Below, piece after piece: positions 23,088 to 33,272 of a stretch of 64,000 nt of DNA; positions within the stretch are counted from its first letter, which is position 1, and each line of letters opens with the position of its first letter. Location: positions 2,604,001 through 2,668,000 of the forward strand of contig JAETXT010000011.1 in the NCBI GenBank assembly GCA_019188255.1, read 5' to 3'. Under the pieces are notes generated by a model that saw only the letters and a list, made by a program, of their open reading frames with translations, was not told the DNA's origin and did not search any database. Made by a program: the position numbers and the translations under genes. This DNA is from Verticillium longisporum (lineage: Eukaryota; Ascomycota; Sordariomycetes; Glomerellales; Plectosphaerellaceae).

Positions 23088-24537
23088 ATGCTGGCCGCCC
23101 GTGCTTTCTCTGCGCCCATTGGCAGGCAGTCCCTCCGCGTCGCGCCCCGCGCCGCTGGCGTTGTCGCCTTCCAGGTGCGCTTCGAATCCGCCCATCGCTC
23201 GCCGTTGCTGCTTTGCTGACCATTGACCACAGAGGTTCTACTCCGCCCAGGGCGATCGTGTCGCCAAGTTCAACGGTGTCAAGGATGCCAGCGTACGCCT
23301 CCCTCTCGCCCCTGGTCCCCCAAACGCTGTCCTTTGAGCCGAGTAAAATCACTCAGTAGGCTGCGGCGTGGAATACGACGCCAACGTGTCTAACAATCGC
23401 ATAGGGCAAGTACCCCGTCAGCTTGATCGAGGGTGACGGTATCGGTCCCGAGATCTCGGACGCCGTCAAGAACATCTTCGCTGCTGCCAAGGTACGTCCA
23501 ATTGGGCGAGAGAACCTTTGTCTGCGCAAAGCAAGCTAACGCGGTTACCAAGGCCCCGATCTCTTGGGAGCCTATCGATGTCACCCCCATCCTGAAGGAC
23601 GGCAAGACTGCCATTCCCGATGCTGCCATTGAGAGCATCAAAAGGAACAAGATTGCCCTCAAGGGTCCCCTGGCCGTAAGTCTACCACAGCAGCCATCTG
23701 GGCAAAGTCCCGGATCACCGGTCCATATCTGACAGTATCTCCTAGACCCCCATCGGCAAGGGCCATGTCTCCCTCAACCTGACTCTCCGCCGCACCTTCA
23801 ACCTCTTCGCCAACCTGCGCCCCTGCCGCTCCATTGCTGGCTACAAGACCCCCTACGACGGTGTTGACACTGTCCTCATCCGCGAGAACACCGAGGGCGA
23901 GTACTCGGGCATCGAGCACGTCGTCGTTGATGGCGTCGTCCAGAGCATCAAGCTCATCACCCGCGAGGCCAGCGAGCGCGTCCTCCGTTACGCCTTCCAG
24001 CACGCCGAGTCGATCGGCCGCAAGAAGGTCCGCGTCGTCCACAAGGCCACCATCATGAAGATGTCTGACGGTCTCTTCCTCAACGTCGCCCGCGAGGTCG
24101 CCAAGGACTTCCCCAACATCGAGTTCGACGCCGAGCTCCTCGACAACTCATGCCTCAAGATGGTCACCGACCCTCTTCCCTACAACGACAAGGTCCTCGT
24201 CATGCCCAACCTGTACGGTGACATTCTGTCCGACATGTGCGCCGGTCTCATCGGCGGTCTCGGCCTCACTCCTTCCGGCAACATTGGCGACGAGTGCTCC
24301 ATCTTCGAGGCCGTCCACGGCTCCGCCCCCGACATTGCCGGCCAGGGCCTCGCCAACCCCACCGCCCTCCTCCTCAGCTCCATGATGATGCTGAGGCACA
24401 TGAACCTGACCGAGTACGCCGATAGGATCGAGAAGGCCGCCTTCGCCACCCTTGCCGAGGGCAAGGCGCTCACCGGTGACCTTGGCGGCAAGGCCAAGAC
24501 CCACGAGTTTGCTTCCGCCATTATTTCCAAGCTGTAA
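23088..24537 (+). CDS. IDH2: Mitochondrial NAD-dependent isocitrate dehydrogenase, subunit 2
   Basis: Catalytic subunit of the NAD-linked isocitrate dehydrogenase of the TCA cycle, forming 2-oxoglutarate, CO2 and NADH in the mitochondrial matrix. Five exons: 23088-23174, 23233-23292, 23405-23491, 23553-23675 and 23746-24537, giving 382 residues. An Arg/Ala-rich presequence ([20 protein letters not shown]) precedes the mature part. Visible motifs are [13 protein letters not shown], the substrate-binding [31 protein letters not shown], and the family signature [26 protein letters not shown] and NPTALLLSS lie near the C-terminus. It matches Idh2 rather than Idh1 in ALKGPLATPIGKGH. Four introns in the first 660 bases and a long last exon are usual for fungal housekeeping enzymes. 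All coding exons are intact. Confidence 0.97.
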
Positions 24538-27149
24538 AGGACGACGACGACCGATTAGATACTCCACGACGCGCATTCAGGGTAGTACCGTCGTAGACTG
24601 TACAAAAACACCTCTTCTTAACGTTAGTATAGCTTTTTCATGAATGGGATGAGCTTGGGTTTGACCAGCCGGTCTATGTGCACGCGAGTCCGACGTGATC
24701 GAATGTATGTTTGGGCGGCGGCATGTGATGGGCACAATGTGAACACGCATGGCCATTGGCTGTTCCGCACGAGAAGATGACACGCCCGCTCTCGCTTTGT
24801 TGCTGTCGGGGCGTGATCTCGATCGCTTCTGCTGCAGGACGAGAAGAGTCCGGGGGTGATCGGCGGCCCGCGAAAGCTTGTCTGCGCCTCCAAGGACGTG
24901 GCCGTACATCAGACGTCAAGCGGAACGCAGGGCGGGTTTCTTTGGCCCAAACGCCGCGGCTCAAGCTGTCAGCATCTCACCGACGTGATGCAACTGACAA
25001 GTGACAGGGATATACTCAACATTTCTTTAATCCAATGCAAAGGGTCCTGACGGGCCAACATGTAGAGAGGCGTCAACGTCTCCACTCTCAGCGGGGAGTG
25101 GCTTGATTTCATGTGCATAGCGCAAGGCTCTAGTCTAACAGTGTCCCTTAACCCCCCCTTCTCTCGTCAAACCCCTCAGCAAATGACATGTTTCGCTGCT
25201 TGAACATGAAGCGTAGAAATCACGCTCCGACTCGAAATATCCCCCCTCGTACCCTGCTAACGGACAAAACGCATATGGCCTTGCTAAGCGTCATGCCGGA
25301 GCTTGGCAACGTTGTATACTCGAGAGAGAGACGGCAGAGGCCGTCCAAAATGCTACGCCAACTAGTTACCTTGTGTTGCCGAGAGGGATAACGGCGAAGC
25401 CCATGGCGCTTCATTCTGCTACTTTGCCGATTGGTAGATCGTCGGAAGCTGTCGGCCTTGTGTGTGGAGGGTCATAAGGTTCTTTCGCAAGGTTTAGGGT
25501 GTGGGGTTCGTGATATTGTGTGATTCATTTGTCTATTCTTTACGACCTGGCGGCTGTGTGGGAATTGAGGATAGCCCAATGTTTTGCCCGCGGCAAGTCC
25601 CCGAGGAAGCCTACAGGTAGACGCCGGAGAATAAAGCAGAATGGAGCAAAGTCGTTGGTACCTGGCATATTACTGCCTATTCTAAGATTCTTAAGTTACA
25701 GTTTCGTCGGCGTACCTTTATCCCGATTAGCGAGGTGGATGTGATCGATGTCTGGATGGGCGACCACCTGCCAGACTATCTGGCGACGCTATAGGAAGTA
25801 TACCAGCTGCATGGGTGGACTGAGGATAGCTCTGGTTGTTACCACATGGCAGCGTGTAAGGCTGTCTTCAAAGCTATCTGTCACTACCGATGCGACGGTA
25901 GTCAACAAAAGTATTTTGTTACCACCCCGCGATGCCGACGTCAGTACCGAACTCGTTTTGGAGGCAGCTGTCTTAGCCCGACGAACAATGTGTCCGTGGC
26001 CGACTCTACATATTTCTTCTTCCGCCGTGACACTATGCAGTCAGCGTCTTTGATTCGGGCGGGTCATTCAGCAGTAGAGCGAATGTGGGGGACAGAGGAA
26101 GCTAGTCATGCGTCCGACTGTGGCCCAATGATGATGCTTCCGGTCGTCGGGACGCCTCGCAGGTAATCATACTCACTTCGGTGCACTTTGCTCGGATCGA
26201 GCGGCTCCCAACGTCGCACAGTACAGGTGCGTGTTCAGTCGGCGGAGGCGGGGGGTTACGGGACGATCTGGCGCGCAGTGGCTTCGGAGAGTTCAAAGCA
26301 TATTGCGCCTTATGCTCATCGGTAAGCGTCAAAGACATGCCTCCCCCACGTTTTTCTTCAATTCGAGTCACGGCACGTTGCTTGCATCTTCTGAGGATTG
26401 GCCATCGGAAAACGACCCGATAACACGTTGTGATAGTGGCGTTGAGACCCGGCACCGACATCCGATTTGGAGGCTCAAAATGATCGGTCAGACAGACCAC
26501 GCGACCCTCCGCCTCGCATCCACCGCAATCCTAGGAAATGAGGCAAATGAGGACCACTGTCGAGCCTCGGTTTCGACCCATTACTCAGGACGTGCGATGA
26601 CCGGTGTCGTCGGGGTTTCCAGAAACAAAGAATGGATCAGAGTCAGCCAGGGTCCTCGATCCTCGGTTTCGCACCACAATTCTGACCCAGTGTCATCCTG
26701 GGGTCTCCTCGGCACATGGTGCCGGCGGCCGGGTTTGGACCGGGAGTGGTGTGTGGGCCCTTGACCGGCGCGAATGCGATGGGCTGGCTTCAGTGGGTGT
26801 GGGGGAGGACCCTCACCACGGAAATGCCTCGCGTTTCCCGTCGTGTCCGACCTCGTTGCGTCTGTCTCCTTGCCGTCGTTGCCGCGCCATTGACGGCATG
26901 CTGGCTGAAGGTTGGGGTCATCGTTGAAGGTCGGTGTAGGTTTCGCGAGGCGGTCTTCGGGCCGTTTGAGGCGACAGTCGTGTACCTATATATGGCTGCT
27001 TTTCCAGTCTTACAACTTTATCAAGACAGCCTTCTTCGTTCACTACGTTCTGCCCATCGCCAACATCTGCATCGAGAGTCTTGTCATATCCCGTGCCCAG
27101 TCATCAAAGTCGTCAACCAATTTTTCCAACGCCCTCCCAACCCTTCAAC
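24538..27149. other. 2.6-kb gene-poor region
   Basis: No protein gene supported. Several open frames of 60-250 codons occur, but none has a recognisable domain or believable codon use, and they overlap one another on both strands. A short stretch at 25748-25795 resembles the 3' part of 5S rRNA (see findings). The last ~150 bases before 27150 are probably promoter and leader of the small gene there; a TATATA-like sequence lies at about 26988-26994. Confidence 0.5.
25748..25795 (+). pseudogene. possible 5S rRNA-like 3' fragment
   Basis: The block TGGATGGGCGACCACCTG resembles the conserved TGGATGGGnGACCnCCTGG segment of eukaryotic 5S rRNA, and the following GCGACGCTATAGG resembles the 3' end of the 5S molecule. 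The 5' half cannot be recognised upstream, so if it is 5S-derived it is a fragment or strongly diverged relic. Chance similarity is possible. Confidence 0.25.
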
Positions 27150-27398
27150 ATGCCTGAGAAGCAGACCCGTCTTACCCTCGCCATGGAGTCTGGCATCCCC
27201 TTCGTCCTCAAGGCCGGCAAGGCCAGGTACACATGCCGCCTGCAGGACCGCTCCTCATAGTATGTACCAGCTTATTTCAACGCTCGCCAGAGCAGTATCT
27301 GACTTCCTTTCAGCCAGCGCGCCAAGGCCCAGAGGGCGTCTTCTTCTGATTCCATCAACACCGAGTCGACCGACGGCAACTCGACCTCTTCTCACTAA
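27150..27398 (+). CDS. small two-exon protein of 64 residues, unknown function
   Basis: Exon 1 (27150-27259) encodes MPEKQTRLTLAMESGIPFVL and continues to DRSS; exon 2 (27314-27398) encodes QRAKAQRASSSDS and ends in a serine/threonine-rich tail and TAA. The 54-base intron has a GTATGT donor and a CTTTCAG acceptor. Without splicing the frame stops at once (TCA TAG), whereas splicing makes TAC across the junction and opens a further 27 codons. The first part is basic and amphipathic, and no domain is recognised. Codon use is strongly C-ending, as in the bona fide genes of this window. The exact splice, the codon use and a CAACATG start context argue for a real gene. Function not guessed. Confidence 0.6.
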
Positions 27399-27909
27399 AC
27401 ATTGTCTGCCGGTTTTTTCATTATTATTGAAGCATGGCGTTATAGTGGCGTAGCAACAGATATCAGGCTGGGTTGAACGGCAAGAGGTATGCCGAGGGCG
27501 TTAAGGCCGCTCTAGATGGATTATGAGCCACCAATTCACACGACGCTGAACGTGGAAATATTTGAAAGTCCATCAGCAGACTGTTTAGCAAGCATCTAGA
27601 ACAGAGTATTCTGAAACATCTGTCACCAACCTTTTCACGTCCACGCGAGTGATCCATCATGATGATCCATCCTGGTTTGTCTGGTCTGAGGTTCATTCCA
27701 GCACGCTGCTCGTTATCAGTATCTCGATGAGTAAAAATTCGCTTGATTTGGGTAAGGAAACCCGTGGTACTATTTGTTGACGTCTACTAAAGGAAGGCAG
27801 CGCGAACCCCTCGGGCAAGCCTCGGACAAGTACCTCGAGCAAGCAAAAGTGATCGCAACCAATCGTCACAAAACATACATAGTTAGGCCTTGTCGGCAAA
27901 AGATATCGC
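27399..27909. other. intergenic, nothing recognised
   Basis: Downstream region of the small gene at 27150 and the 3' flank of the minus-strand tRNA gene. The tRNA trailer contains a CTTTT run (27895-27900 read on the minus strand) that would serve as RNA polymerase III terminator. Confidence 0.5.
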
Positions 27910-27983
27910 TGGTCAGTATGAGGGTCGAACTCATGACCTTGGCATTATTAGTACCACGCTCTAACCAACTGAGCTAACCGACC
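27910..27983 (-). tRNA. tRNA-Ile (anticodon AAU), copy 1
   Basis: A 74-base cloverleaf reads on the minus strand. The acceptor stem GGTCGGT pairs with ACTGACC, with one G-T pair and discriminator A. The D arm is GCTC...GAGC; the anticodon arm TGGTA/TGCCA closes loop CTAATAA, which gives anticodon AAT; the T arm ATGAG/CTCAT encloses TTCGACC. Box A and box B promoter sequences are intact (TAGCTCAGTTGG, GTTCGACCC). No intron. Inosine modification of A34 would let it read AUU, AUC and AUA. Identical in sequence to the plus-strand copy at 28632. Confidence 0.95.
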
Positions 27984-28631
27984 AATTGATATTACAAGCC
28001 GGAAATTGGAGGCATTTTGTCGACTGTGGTCATAGTTGTGGGCATCTTCACGATCGTGAGGTGGGGCCTAAGAACGGAAAGCAGTGAGGTCGTGGGCTGG
28101 GTGGGGAGGCTTTGCCGCAGATCGGGGGTTGAATCTTATCGTGAACGTGGGCATGTTCCAGATGACTTTGCTGCAAGATGTGGGGCGCCAAATCTGCAGC
28201 TGAGACCTTGGCAGCTTCTAGAAAAAGTAGCCCCCCATTGAAAGGGGCACGAAAGAAGGCGCTCTGGGTGAAGAATAACAGGTTGGGATGGCGTCCTACG
28301 AATGAATAGTGCACCACGAGCTCATGCGACGCACCCGGATCAAGAGTCGTTGGGTAGTTTATGGGCCAGAAGCCGCCAATCTCGACTTTGGTCAGCCTTG
28401 GTGGACGCATACCACATTCTACTTACTGCACGTGTCAGAGCCACCTGCAGCAGCCTGCCGCCTTGACGAGTGTCTCTCAGACTGTCAATAAACCTCTGGT
28501 TGTCAGAAATGTGAAAACCCCCTCTCGCATGAGTCTTAATTGTGTTCGTTTTCTCAGCTGTGGAACAGTTGATTTCCGAGGATAAGTACCTTACTCCGAT
28601 CTTATCGCTCACAAGCAGTAAAGCCTCAAGT
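27984..28631. other. 648-bp spacer between two inverted tRNA-Ile genes
   Basis: Lies between the 5' ends of the two divergently oriented tRNA genes. No protein gene, LTR or terminal repeat was recognised in it, and the two 5' leaders are not alike. Confidence 0.5.
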
Positions 28632-28705
28632 GGTCGGTTAGCTCAGTTGGTTAGAGCGTGGTACTAATAATGCCAAGGTCATGAGTTCGACCCTCATACT
28701 GACCA
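28632..28705 (+). tRNA. tRNA-Ile (anticodon AAU), copy 2
   Basis: The same 74-base sequence as the minus-strand copy at 27910-27983, here on the plus strand, with identical stems, loop CTAATAA and discriminator A. The first dozen or so trailer bases are also shared (GCGATA then CTTTTGC), giving a CTTTT terminator. The 5' leader is different. The two genes point away from each other. Confidence 0.95.
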
Positions 28706-29618
28706 GCGATACCTTTTGCTCGAGTCTATAATCCTCTGATTCCGTTTTTGCGAGCCTATGTTAACTTCAATGCTATCTTTCGTTCCTTGTATGCAAAGAG
28801 GCGTTGGTTGTGGTGAACCGTCGAGGCTCCAGTGTCCCCGTATGGGCAGAGCTTCTAGGCTTCTGACCATAACGGAAGGATCTAGCACGCGACCGGGCGT
28901 ATCGTCAATCACCAGCTTCGATTATGGGGTAGTCGCAAACAATAATTTCGCGTTCTTTGCATCTCGCTGGCAGAGCTGGCTAAGGTACTTAGCTTTGTAG
29001 GCACACTGCTAGAAAAGCGGAGCCGGTACGTAAGCAGATGGCGAGTCCTTCTACCTCGCTGAAGGCAGGCTCATGCGCTGCTGTGCCTCCCTCCAGCATA
29101 CCGAGACTGGTACCTTGCAAGAAGCCCGAGACCGACTGACTGTCGAGCTCTCAATCCCCTACACACCCTCCTCCATCGCATTACCGACCCTCCTTCGAGA
29201 CAGGCCCAGCATGCCTCTTCCCGTCGCAGCGAAAGGTGAGCAGATATGATCATATGTCCGCGAGCGCATGCCCCTTGCAGAGATCAGCCGTCCCGAGCAC
29301 CAAGTAGTCGCTACCCCGCTGTCATGTCGCTGCTCTCTGGTGCTTGTCTGTTGGGTCTGGTGCCTCAGGTGACGGGACGGGGGGAGGGTGGCGAAGGACA
29401 TCTCTTGACCTGTCTTGGTCCGTCCGGGCAACCACTGGATTGAACAGAATCGTCCACGCAAGCACCTTCTGTTTCTGTATTCTTGTGTTTATCTGATCCT
29501 CGAGCTTTGCTTCGTGTCTTCTTCCTCCTTTGCACTATTTGACAGTTGGGCGCCCACTCGCACTCATTCCCCGCCGGTCTTCTTCCCACACATACTCTTT
29601 ACACACACCCACGTCACC
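28706..29618. other. intergenic, upstream of the 29619 gene
   Basis: No gene recognised. The last ~160 bases are pyrimidine-rich (CTTCTTCCTCC, then CACACACCCACGTCACC before the ATG), like a leader. An open frame extends upstream of 29619 to 29415, but its residues look non-coding and the better start context is at 29619. Confidence 0.5.
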
Positions 29619-30790
29619 ATGCCGCCTGGTATTAACCATGGTGCTTTTGCTTCAGCCGGCGTCATCGCTGTGTCCGTAGCCGTCGCCGCAGCCATCGCCA
29701 TTTACGAGTCCCCTGAGCTCCGACGCTATACCGATGACATCCGCAGACGCATCGCCATGGCCTTACATTCGCTGGGCGAGGGTGTTGAGCCTGGCGAGCG
29801 CCCACCCAGGTTCAACCGGCCTGAGGATGCCCAAGGCTTCCTCGAGTCACGCGGCGGCGTCGGTGGCCAACCCGGCGTCGATGCTGACGAAGAAACTCGC
29901 CGTCGCCAGCGAGAGGAGCTGATGTACTGGAACGCCATTCACCTGTCCAAGCTCGAGTTCCAGAAGAAGGCCGACGAACAGGCATCGCCCGCCGCCCAGC
30001 TGCCAGCCGCCACCGAGGGCTCCAGCTTTGACGACTTTCTTCGGCAAGATGCCAGTGGCGAGAGCAACTCGTTCGTTTTCAAGACGGGCGCAAATGTCAA
30101 CGAGGGCGAGGCCCAGGTCCGACGCCGCAACGAGGGCGCCCGAGGCCTCGCTGCAGCGGCGGCGGCGGCGGCGCTCGCCAACCCTTTCGACGACGAGTAC
30201 CGAATCGATCCTGTGGAGCTCTTTGACAACGCCAACAACGTCGCACCCCACCACGATGATTCCATGTCAGACATTTACAGCGCCACGACCCGCGACGCCG
30301 ACGACGCGCCCCCCAATCTCTCTGTCGCCCTCTCCACCGCCACGCCCGACCTCATTGATGTGACCACTGACAACGACACGGCGACAGAGCGCTCGACTAC
30401 GCTCGACCGCGAGCTCGACCAGGACGAGTACATGACGGCAGGCCAGGACCAGGATGACCGCAGCGCCTCCGAGGCGTACGCTTCCATCCAGGCCTGGGCC
30501 CAGGGTTCGAGCTCCACCTTTTACTGCCCCTGCCCATGTCGCCCACCGCTCCCATGTCCGAGCCCGAGATGGTCAGCGAGGGTGTTTTGACGCCGACGGA
30601 CTCGGTTTCTCTCGCCGGCTCCGGCGAGGACGTTGCCAACGACGCGGTGTCTTCCAAGGGTGGCGACAACGGCCGTCCGTACGACGTGCTCAGCGAGAGT
30701 GAGGGCATGATGACACCAGCGAGTTGGTCCGAAGTCGGCAGCGTCGTCAGCGAGAACGACATGCAGCACAACGAGCCTCTGCGCGCATGA
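29619..30790 (+). CDS. N-terminally membrane-anchored acidic protein, unknown function; one-base frame break
   Basis: The predicted product (about 390 residues once the frame break is allowed for) starts MPPGINHGAFASAG with a hydrophobic segment VIAVSVAVAAAIAIYE (residues ~15-30). A conserved-looking basic stretch follows (SPELRRYTDDIRRRIAMALH), then a charged coil-like part (DEETRRRQREELMYWN) and a long acidic low-complexity tail containing an alanine run. I recognise no enzyme domain. A single-pass anchor with a cytosolic tail is a reasonable reading. The frame breaks at the C run 30527-30530. The upstream frame ends 60 bases later in non-natural sequence, while the +1 frame opens directly as MSPTAPMSEPEMVSEGVLTP and stays acidic and serine-rich to TGA 30788-30790. 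A lost C explains both. Convergent with the gene at 31118. Confidence 0.72.
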
Positions 30791-31117
30791 ATTCGCGACC
30801 ATGCTCGTCATACTCGTTCGAGCCTGCTTATCTGAGGAGTACAAGCCCGTCTCATGAAAGGCGGACAGCCGGGCGATCAGCAAAACGGGCATTTCAGGTG
30901 GAATAAGGTGGAATTGGGCTAGGCGTTTGGGTTTTATGGTTTAGGTCTCGGTCTCGGTCCTCGGTAGCGGTGTATTCAGAGTTTCATTCGTCGGCAAGAC
31001 ATTGTATGCCTCTCTCGTCGTGTTTCCACCCAGCGTGAGTAGGTCAATCTCTATCACGCACATACAATACACGCATATATAACGCTTGCTTTCTAAATAA
31101 TCGGCAACTCTACTTAC
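30791..31117. other. convergent 3' intergenic region
   Basis: Holds the 3' regions of the two convergent genes. A/T-rich with TATATAACG near 31077. No gene. Confidence 0.55.
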
Positions 31118-32251
31118 CTACCTATCGTCTTGTCCATCTGCCTTGCCCTCCACCGCCGCGGCCCCGTCCCTCAGCCCCAACCTCACATCATCATCCGAAA
31201 TGTCGTCCTTGTTCACAATGACCGTCTCATCGTCCCTCACCTTGTCGGCGTAGTCCCCCCACAGCTGCTGGAAGGCCCGGCCGAGCAGCTGGGTCCAAAA
31301 GGCCTTTTCGTCGTACTGGGCGGTCCTCACCTTCTCGTTGAGGCGGCGGACGGTGCCGTCGCCGAAGCGGCGCTCGAGGTAGTCGAGAAAGTAGGCCGTG
31401 TGCTGGTAGCCGCCGTCCCAGCCGCCGTCCGTCTCACGCTTCCAGTGGGGCGGCGACAGGCGGCAGCGCAGGCGGACCCAGTCGGCGACGCCCTCGATGA
31501 GGCCGCCGGGACAGGTGCCGCGGGCGTTCCACTGGGAGCAGAGGACCAGCTCGTGGGTCAGGGCGCCTGTGATCTCGGCGGTGCGGCGGGCGGCGGGGAT
31601 GCCGGCAATGTAGGACAGCGAGAAGTGGATCTCCTTGTGGTCGGCGTCGAGGTCGGAGCCCGTCGTGTAGGCCACGCCGGGCATGGCGCGCAGGATGACG
31701 GTCACGGAGCGGGTCGGAGGCGCTGTCGTGTCCGGGGTCGAAGGCGTGCTGTAGAGGAGGCACAGGACGTTGGCGATGGCGTCTTGGAGGAGGGTGGAGG
31801 CTGTCGTCGTCGCGAGGAAGGCGGTTGCGCCAGCGTGGTTGAGGTCGCGGATCTCGAGGCGTAGCTTGGGGGTGGGAAAGGGGTCTTTGGAGGCGGAGGC
31901 GGAGGCGGAGGCGGCCATGGCGGTTGATGAAGGAGAGGGAGGCTCAGACTGAGAGGGAGGCTCAGGCTGAGGCGGAGATTCAGACGAGGATGGTGTTGAA
32001 GACGAGTCGTTTGTGTCAGGACGCGGGACGGGGGTGCAGAGGGGCGCAAACGGGTTTGAGATGGCTGGTGACTGCGAAGCGTGCGACATGACGGGTTCGA
32101 GGATCGAGGTTGAGAGTCGCCGCGGATTCGGGGTCGTCTGGGATCGAGGTTCCATCGGATGGCACGATGAGGCTTGGAGACGGAGGCTGGTGAGTTGAGA
32201 TGGGGCCGATTTAGTGGTGGTCACTACAACTAGCGTTTCGAGGTGTGGCAC
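31118..32251 (-). CDS. Plant-type basic secretory protein family homologue lacking the second HExxH histidine
   Basis: Member of the basic secretory protein/peptidase family (PF04450-like). Family blocks lie in the C-terminal ~230 residues: VTVILRAMPGVAYTTG, EIHFSLSYIAGIP, the metal-site region LTHELVLCSQWNA, PGGLIEGVADWVRLRC, SPPHWKRE, GYQHTAYFLDYLERRFG and AFQQLWGDY. In family members known to me the motif is HEvTH (HExxH). Here the fifth position is Leu (codon CTC at 31545-31547, minus strand), so one zinc ligand is missing. The N-terminal ~120 residues are Ser/Pro-rich and without a clear signal peptide, so secretion is not supported. The start is uncertain: ATG 32251 gives 377 residues, but later in-frame ATGs such as MEPRSQ or MSHASQ are equally plausible. 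Intronless, high GC. Confidence 0.8.
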   Translation of the reverse strand: MPHLETLVVVTTTKSAPSQLTSLRLQASSCHPMEPRSQTTPNPRRLSTSILEPVMSHASQSPAISNPFAPLCTPVPRPDTNDSSSTPSSSESPPQPEPPSQSEPPSPSSTAMAASASASASKDPFPTPKLRLEIRDLNHAGATAFLATTTASTLLQDAIANVLCLLYSTPSTPDTTAPPTRSVTVILRAMPGVAYTTGSDLDADHKEIHFSLSYIAGIPAARRTAEITGALTHELVLCSQWNARGTCPGGLIEGVADWVRLRCRLSPPHWKRETDGGWDGGYQHTAYFLDYLERRFGDGTVRRLNEKVRTAQYDEKAFWTQLLGRAFQQLWGDYADKVRDDETVIVNKDDISDDDVRLGLRDGAAAVEGKADGQDDR

Positions 32252-33272
32252 AGCAAGCTACCTTCGAGCAGATCCGCTGAACCCGCTAGAATCTCGTTCT
32301 AGTGGACGATGTGAGGGATGGGCATGGAAACAACCAACATGTAAAAAAGGTCAGCAGTGCTGTTGGTTTGTGAAAGATGAAAAAAAAAGAGGAACACGAG
32401 CTTCCGTCTCAAATTTGCCCCCCTCGTCTCCTGTCTGCCTCCCCCCTCTCGTCTCTCTCTCTCTTTCTCTCCCTCCTGCAGCATGAGACCAGACCCTGCT
32501 GCTACCCAGAGCTCTAGACTGCTCATGTCCCTGACTACCTGTGGCCCGGCGATCGAGGTCCCTCAGTGGAGGTGGAGGGGCAAAAGTGGCTGATGCAGCG
32601 CCTCCAGCTACCCGCTAGCCTCTCCTCCCCCGCACCTGCCACTGACCTGGAACTTGCTGCAGCTACCTAGGTAGGTACCTGGCAGGCGACTGGTGGCGGG
32701 TACAGTAGGTGCAGAGGTACAGAGATACAAGCAGCCGGCCAAAGCTCCACCCCAAGCATCGATAAGATAAGATCACGGCGCGGATGCAGCCAATCACCCG
32801 GTAGCCCCTGCCCCGATCACCATGGGCACGGAGCAACACGAGGGAGGGGCGGCCGGGACCCCTTTGTTTTCCATTCGACGTCGTTTGCTGCGGCCTGCTG
32901 CGTCACGAGCAAACAACAGACCCCAGCGAGAGGTTAAACGTCACTTGCAGTCAACAACAGCTGCCCCGCCATCTCGCTACGGCTCCCGAAGCACACAGAG
33001 TCGTGTCCGTGATTGCCATATCCAATTCTTCAGTATACTCTCTTTTCGCATTGCATTGCATCAACCAACCCTCGGCCACTGGTGAGTCCATGCACAAGGC
33101 GACCCCATCGTCATATACCCATCCCAGACAACACATTCCTATGCCTGCAACATATCCTCGACGCGCGTGTGCCAACCCTGCCTAGGTCCTGCCACTGACA
33201 TTGACCACCCACCGACAGACCCCTCCATCGCATACACGCTGCAACCCCCCCTCGTCCATCTCGTACCGGGGC
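32252..33272. other. divergent promoter region, secretory-protein homologue / STU1
   Basis: No gene. Contains a CT microsatellite (about 32449-32475) and a CTACCTAGGTAGGTACCT palindrome-like motif at 32663-32680. The pyrimidine-rich stretch before 33273 is the likely STU1 leader. Confidence 0.55.

Noticed and set aside
26716..27453. Plus-strand open frame of about 245 codons
   Set aside because: No family resemblance. It overlaps the small spliced gene in another frame and includes its intron.
31130..31864. Plus-strand open frame of about 245 codons
   Set aside because: Mirror of the secretory-protein homologue; Gly/Ala/Val-rich composition is typical of antisense frames in GC-rich genes.
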